Source: Dyadobacter endophyticus (GTDB lineage Bacteria > Bacteroidota > Bacteroidia > Cytophagales > Spirosomataceae). From it: a DNA stretch of 64,000 bases. Location: assembly GCF_014641595.1 (NCBI RefSeq), contig NZ_BMIA01000005.1, positions 434,001-498,000 on the forward strand. Direction: 5' to 3'. The position numbers and the translations under genes were made by a program. This document shows, piece after piece, positions 60,097 through 64,000 of this stretch. Every line of letters begins with the position of its first letter. The stretch's first letter is position 1. Under the pieces are notes generated by a model that was not told the origin of the DNA, did no database searches, and was given only the letters and a program-made list of their open reading frames with translations.

Positions 60097-62757
60097 TCAA
60101 AACTCCGCTCTTTGTTTTTCGATAAGTGCCCGCATCGGCTGATAGCGCGCCAAAAATCGCTGATAACCGGCGGGCAGTGCATATTGCTCAACCTTTTGCT
60201 GGCCTTCCGCCGCCTGTCCGAGCAAGCCCTGGTCAAGGCTCAGGAGGGCATATTGCTCCCAAAGTTCCGGGGCATATTCATTATATCGCAATGCATTCAG
60301 TACCAACTGATATGCTTGTTTCACCTGCTTTTTGCTCCTGTAAAACTCCGACGCCGCCGAAACAATGCGCGCATCGAAAGGGTTGGCCCGCACAGCTTTC
60401 CGAATATTTTGCTCAGAAGGCGATTTGGCAACAACCGCAAAAAGAGAATCCGCTACCGATTTAGGCTTAACACCCGAGAACAGGCTCTGCTTCAATTGCT
60501 CCACCGCCGCATTTTGTTCCGTATCCTGCATCTTATCCAGTAATATCACGGCGACCTCCTTTTTCCCCGACAACGCATTAGCCACCGCCATCCCGATTGT
60601 TCCCTCAACACCTTCCACGCCCGAAAGCGCTTCAATTGCCTGGTCATACAACCCGAGTTGCAGCAGCCAGTGTCCTAGTATTTTATGGTACAAATCACTC
60701 TTTTCTCCCTCCTCTTCCGCCCAGCCAGAGAGCGTTTCCAGTGCTTTCAGCTTACTCCCGCTGTAAAATTCGGAGTACAATGCAGCAAGCGACAGATCCT
60801 GCGACAGTACCGGATTCTTCGCGGCCAGTTTAGGCAGCAATGCGGCCGGTAGAGAATCAAATGCAGCCTGGTTTTGGGCATAATTAAGTAAATATGCCAG
60901 CGAAGAAACACTTAAAAGCGAATCGTTTGGAACAGACCTCTTATTAAAACCCTCTTGATGAAACTGTTGCCTCATATTCTGCACTGCCAGCCAGTTGGCC
61001 TGCCAGGAAAGGTAATCGTACTTGTCCGTGCTTGTTGCGAGTGAATCGAGCAAGCCGGAACCGGTATTTTTTGCAAGGATTGCCAGCAGGTTGGTGGCCG
61101 GTATTTCGGGCCGTGCCGCATGGGTTTCGGCCAGGTCCAGGTAATAGTAGGCCGAATCCGCTACATTGGTTTGGGAATAGAGCATTCCGAGGTTATTCAA
61201 CAGTTCGCCATTGGCCGGGAAACGGCGGAGGCCTTCCTGTAAGCTGTATACGGCGTCAAAAAACAGGTTTTCCTGAACAAGAATCCCACTCAGGCCCGCG
61301 TAGGCCTCCGGCGAGGGATTTTTCAACAATGCCTGCCTGAAATAGTAAGCGGCTGCATTGCGATCGCCCTGTTTCAATGCGATGGAAGCCAGCGCGTAAT
61401 TGGATTTATGGTTTTGAAATTCCTGCTGCAATGCTAGCTTGTAATACTGTTCGGCCAGCGTATACTCCTCCGTGGTGGAATGCAAATCGCCCAATCCATT
61501 GAAATAACCCGCAATTGCCTGATTAACGGGAAGAAGTCTTTGTATTGAAAACAATACTACTACCCCTGCGAAACCGAAAAGCCGTGTCTGCGTCAGTCCG
61601 AAGCGGAGTGGTTTGTACAAAACTTTATAAACGGCCAGTCTCTGCTGAAAAACCTCGTAAAAATTGACCAATACATAAAACAGGAAGAGCACGCCCATTG
61701 CCAGTTGGCCCTGAACGGTTGCATCTTCCAACGTTTCAAGCACCGGGTCGTTTGCCATACCGGCCATTAAGCCGGCAAAAGATGAGGCGACAATAAATAG
61801 TCCTATATAAAGCCAGAAACCTGTGCTTCGAAACGGTATCACGCCCCGGGTAGAATCCGCCCGTCTTCTGAACCCCCAGATCCCTAGTATGCCCGACGCC
61901 AATGCGAGGTAGAATGGATTGATCAAAGTAACGTTCCAATCTATCTGGCGGGTATTTTGGAGGTATATCAATAATAAAAGAACCAAATAGAGCACACTGA
62001 TGACGATAAACTGCACCAGTCCGGATCGCCCTTTTCCTGCTTGTCCGCTCGTACTGAGCCAGACGAGCCCTGCCATGATTTCGGTAGCGGAAACGAGCAG
62101 GAAAAGCATCGTCGCTACGAGCCACAGCGGAAACGAGTACACTGCGGCTGTCAAGGCCGGGACCGGCGATGCCGAACCGAATGCAACCAACGCAGCCAAG
62201 GTGATCGATACGCCCGCGATCCCGGCGATGCGCGTGCTAATGCCCAAATCGGGCCGGAATGCGTGAAAATAGTACGAAACCCCTCCGTATAAGATGGTGG
62301 CTATGAGAAACAAAAGCCGGTTTTCCGTTCCAAAAACACCCAGTGTTTCCAATCGGGCGAATGCCAGGAACATAATGAAAACGATCGTTCCGGCCAGGTA
62401 CCAGAACCGCGACATGGTCGTCAGCGCGGCCAGCACGAGCGAAAGGCCGGTCAGCGCGCCGATCCAGAACAGATAGACCGTCACCGCATTAACCTCCATC
62501 ACCGACGACATAAAACGCTCGGTTACCAGATGCGTCGGCGTCGAAATACCATATCGCCATTGCCCGAGTTGCAGCACATCTACTACGGCCGTCGTTTCCG
62601 ACAATTCGCTCACCACATTCCACCGCACCACATTCCCCAGCGGATCCATGCATTGCCAAACCAGGAAAGTAAGCCCTAAAAGCAGCACCAGGAAAGCAGC
62701 AACAGCCATCCGCCGTTCGGATGGAGACCATACCTTCCAGAAAAGTAAATCGTTCAT
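60097..62757 (-). CDS. Large polytopic membrane protein with TPR domain (unknown function)
   Basis: An 886-residue protein. The N-terminal 420 residues contain about eleven to twelve membrane helices (such as MAVAAFLVLLLGLTFLVWQ and TVYLFWIGALTGLSLVLAAL), and the remainder is a TPR-rich domain (ALASIALKQGDRNAAAYYFRQALLKNPS...) with further helical repeats up to the C-terminus. The N-terminal part reminds one of integral membrane subunits of the respiratory or polysaccharide kind, but no family is certain. The gene stands alone. It could be an envelope-assembly scaffold. Confidence 0.8.
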   Translation of the reverse strand: MNDLLFWKVWSPSERRMAVAAFLVLLLGLTFLVWQCMDPLGNVVRWNVVSELSETTAVVDVLQLGQWRYGISTPTHLVTERFMSSVMEVNAVTVYLFWIGALTGLSLVLAALTTMSRFWYLAGTIVFIMFLAFARLETLGVFGTENRLLFLIATILYGGVSYYFHAFRPDLGISTRIAGIAGVSITLAALVAFGSASPVPALTAAVYSFPLWLVATMLFLLVSATEIMAGLVWLSTSGQAGKGRSGLVQFIVISVLYLVLLLLIYLQNTRQIDWNVTLINPFYLALASGILGIWGFRRRADSTRGVIPFRSTGFWLYIGLFIVASSFAGLMAGMANDPVLETLEDATVQGQLAMGVLFLFYVLVNFYEVFQQRLAVYKVLYKPLRFGLTQTRLFGFAGVVVLFSIQRLLPVNQAIAGYFNGLGDLHSTTEEYTLAEQYYKLALQQEFQNHKSNYALASIALKQGDRNAAAYYFRQALLKNPSPEAYAGLSGILVQENLFFDAVYSLQEGLRRFPANGELLNNLGMLYSQTNVADSAYYYLDLAETHAARPEIPATNLLAILAKNTGSGLLDSLATSTDKYDYLSWQANWLAVQNMRQQFHQEGFNKRSVPNDSLLSVSSLAYLLNYAQNQAAFDSLPAALLPKLAAKNPVLSQDLSLAALYSEFYSGSKLKALETLSGWAEEEGEKSDLYHKILGHWLLQLGLYDQAIEALSGVEGVEGTIGMAVANALSGKKEVAVILLDKMQDTEQNAAVEQLKQSLFSGVKPKSVADSLFAVVAKSPSEQNIRKAVRANPFDARIVSAASEFYRSKKQVKQAYQLVLNALRYNEYAPELWEQYALLSLDQGLLGQAAEGQQKVEQYALPAGYQRFLARYQPMRALIEKQRAEF

Positions 62758-62783
62758 ATTGTATTATTTAAACCGGCAATCAG

Positions 62784-63116
62784 TTAAAGACCGGTTATCT
62801 CCACCAAATCGTTCGTTTCAAGCAAAGCCGGGGCCGATGCCAAATTTGCCTCAAAATCTCTTTTCAATCTATTTTTGGATGTATTGCAACAAGTAAGCCA
62901 AGTGACTTTCGGTGAACTGCCAAAGCGGTTTAATAATGAAACGAAGTCGTCGTCCTTAGTTATTAAATTAGCATTTTTTGTTCTGGAAAAAACAAATATC
63001 TCCTCATCTCCGGCGTGACGGAGGTTCAGAAATTGGGCCGAAAAACATGGGATTTCGAAAGTTTCAGTAATCCAGACAGCTAGTGTCGGAGGCAGTTGGG
63101 CGTCCAGTATGATCAT
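62784..63116 (-). CDS. DUF5615 family PIN-like toxin
   Basis: A 110-residue PIN-like protein: MIILDAQLPPTLAVWITETF with the first acidic residue, GDEEIFVFSRTKNANLITKDDDFVSLLNRFG with the central acidic cluster, and the end. This is the DUF5615 (Mut7-C/VapC-like) pattern, probably a ribonuclease toxin. Its ATG overlaps the stop of the DUF433 gene by one base (ATGA), the usual antitoxin-toxin order. Confidence 0.88.
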   Translation of the reverse strand: MIILDAQLPPTLAVWITETFEIPCFSAQFLNLRHAGDEEIFVFSRTKNANLITKDDDFVSLLNRFGSSPKVTWLTCCNTSKNRLKRDFEANLASAPALLETNDLVEITGL

Positions 63117-63355
63117 CAGGCCGCTTGCAGGACGGGGTGGTTAAGCTTCGCAGCTGCGTAGAGAAGACATACGGTAATATCTTCCGGTTCCAGGTCAGGT
63201 AACTCTTCTGTCACAATCTGTTCGGGAGTAAGCCCGGCTGCCAGCAACTCAATAACATCGGTCACGCGGATACGCATGTTCCTCCTACAAGGCTTACCGC
63301 CACATTGTTTCGGATTGAAAGTAATACGTTCCAGAAGTTGCGTGTTCATCTGCAT
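63116..63355 (-). CDS. DUF433 family antitoxin
   Basis: A 79-residue protein with the DUF433 helix-turn-helix pattern: LERITFNPKQCGGKPCRRNMRIRVTDVIELLAAGLTPEQIVTEELPDLEPEDITVCLLYAA. It is the likely antitoxin and repressor of the adjoining PIN-like toxin. An internal ATG at 63349 is an alternative start. Confidence 0.9.
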   Translation of the reverse strand: MQMNTQLLERITFNPKQCGGKPCRRNMRIRVTDVIELLAAGLTPEQIVTEELPDLEPEDITVCLLYAAAKLNHPVLQAA

Positions 63356-63542
63356 TTTGCGGTGTCCAAATCAAATTTAGGCGATTTTAATAACTATCTC
63401 AAACCTTGAAGCGGTTGGGAACATGCTCCAAAAAGTTCCCGCTCCACCCCTCTCAAACCCACTTTCCGGAAATATTAAACACAGTTTTCGGGAAAAACGG
63501 GTGATTTTCTAAAAAATATCCAAATTTTCGCTTTGTCTGCTA

Positions 63543-63573
63543 TTGGTACTGACCAAATTATCTCCTACTTTTG
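63543..63573 (+). promoter_or_regulatory. Promoter of atpD (TTG, 20 bases, TACTTTTG)
   Basis: TTG at 63543-63545 and an exact TAnnTTTG at 63566-63573, 42 bases before the atpD start. The rest of the 260-base gap holds no gene. Confidence 0.65.
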
Positions 63574-63615
63574 CGGTCTGAAAAAAACCTCATCCGAGAT
63601 AATCAAAATTATATA

Positions 63616-64000
63616 ATGGCAAACGCAGCAAACGTAGGAAAAATTACGCAGGTAATTGGCCCGGTTGTAGACGTATCATTTGAGGACAGCGGACTTATCC
63701 CTGCGATCCTTGATGCGTTGGAAGTCATCAAACCAAATGGTCAGAAAGTAGTTCTCGAGTGCCAGCAGCACCTTGGTGAAGACCGTATCCGTACTATCGC
63801 GATGGATAGTACAGAAGGTATGCAACGTGGCATGCAGGTTAAGCCTCTTGGCGCACCTATTAAAATGCCAATCGGCGAAGGTATCAAAGGACGTCTCTTC
63901 AACGTAATCGGTGAAGCGATCGACGGTCTTAAACCCCTTGATACTTCAAATGGTATTTCCATTCACCGCTCAGCTCCGAAATTCGAAGAACTGGCAACCG
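63616..64000 (+). CDS. atpD: F1Fo ATP synthase subunit beta (partial, cut by window end)
   Basis: The first 128 codons of the catalytic beta subunit are present: MANAANVGKITQVIGPVVDVSF, then LECQQHLGEDRIRTIAMDSTEGMQRG and GRLFNVIGEAIDG, the standard N-terminal barrel and the start of the nucleotide-binding domain; the Walker A motif lies beyond the edge. In Bacteroidota atpD (with atpC) is commonly separate from the rest of the atp genes, as its own promoter here suggests. Confidence 0.96.
   Translation, partial: MANAANVGKITQVIGPVVDVSFEDSGLIPAILDALEVIKPNGQKVVLECQQHLGEDRIRTIAMDSTEGMQRGMQVKPLGAPIKMPIGEGIKGRLFNVIGEAIDGLKPLDTSNGISIHRSAPKFEELAT

Noticed and set aside
1..64000. CRISPR array, prophage or large mobile element
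   Set aside because: No regular direct-repeat array, integrase, transposase or structural phage gene was seen; the repeats found are single palindromes or short tracts.

Overview
The window looks like chromosomal DNA of a Cytophagales bacterium (phylum Bacteroidota), close to Dyadobacter or Spirosoma. The signs are a SusC/SusD pair with its own ECF sigma factor and FecR anti-sigma, gldG next to dnaN, eukaryote-type (GT3) glycogen synthase, atpD away from the other ATP synthase genes, BlaI/M56 pairs, HemJ, and repeated matches to the Bacteroidota promoter element TAnnTTTG. No plasmid, phage or CRISPR array is visible. The last gene (atpD) is cut by the window edge.

Layout. 1-7 kb: a minus-strand nutrient-uptake unit, sigma factor, FecR, SusC, SusD. 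7-11 kb: a secreted c-type-haem beta-propeller/HEAT protein and a Tat-exported sugar isomerase/epimerase-like protein, separated by a polypurine hairpin. 11-12 kb: YraN and a RelE-like toxin with its small antitoxin. 12-17 kb: lipB, a small conserved gene, a 3'-5' exonuclease and RNase R, then two tiny unknown genes. 17-21 kb: a DUF1080 protein, gldG without gldF, and dnaN. 21-23.5 kb: a BlaI repressor and M56 protease behind three palindromic operators. 23.5-33 kb: mostly housekeeping metabolism (PaaE-like reductase, aminotransferase, isocitrate dehydrogenase, 5-formyl-THF cyclo-ligase, asd, an isolated nuoD), an OMP85-type barrel and an rtcB gene broken by an internal deletion. 33-37 kb: a family-10-like glycosyl hydrolase lipoprotein divergent from glycogen synthase, then prmA. 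37.8-42.5 kb: one 1559-residue secreted protein of unknown function. 42.6-48.2 kb: plsY, an M20 dipeptidase, a REP-like palindrome, a TPR protein, hpt and a beta-CASP MBL-fold protein. 48.3-52.4 kb: tRNA-Leu(CAG), a pentapeptide protein, a barrel-like gene remnant, an oxidoreductase, a small ABC pair and a barrel protein. 52.4-54.2 kb: a second BlaI/M56 pair whose palindrome occurs at both ends of the operon. 54.2-64 kb: hemJ, a lipoprotein MsrA, an outer membrane barrel, two tandem paralogues of unknown function, an RluA-family pseudouridine synthase, a LolD/MacB-type ATPase, a membrane-TPR protein, a DUF433/DUF5615 toxin-antitoxin pair, and atpD.

The strongest points for a second look are: the deleted and frameshifted rtcB; two BlaI/M56 signalling modules with different operators, unusual C-terminal domains and, in one case, an operator copied at both ends; a two-gene ABC system with a degenerate signature motif and a 108-residue membrane partner; the unexplained 1559-residue and 886-residue envelope proteins; and nuoD placed 2 bases behind a glycosyl hydrolase gene. 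All calls come from reading the sequence; no database search was run.
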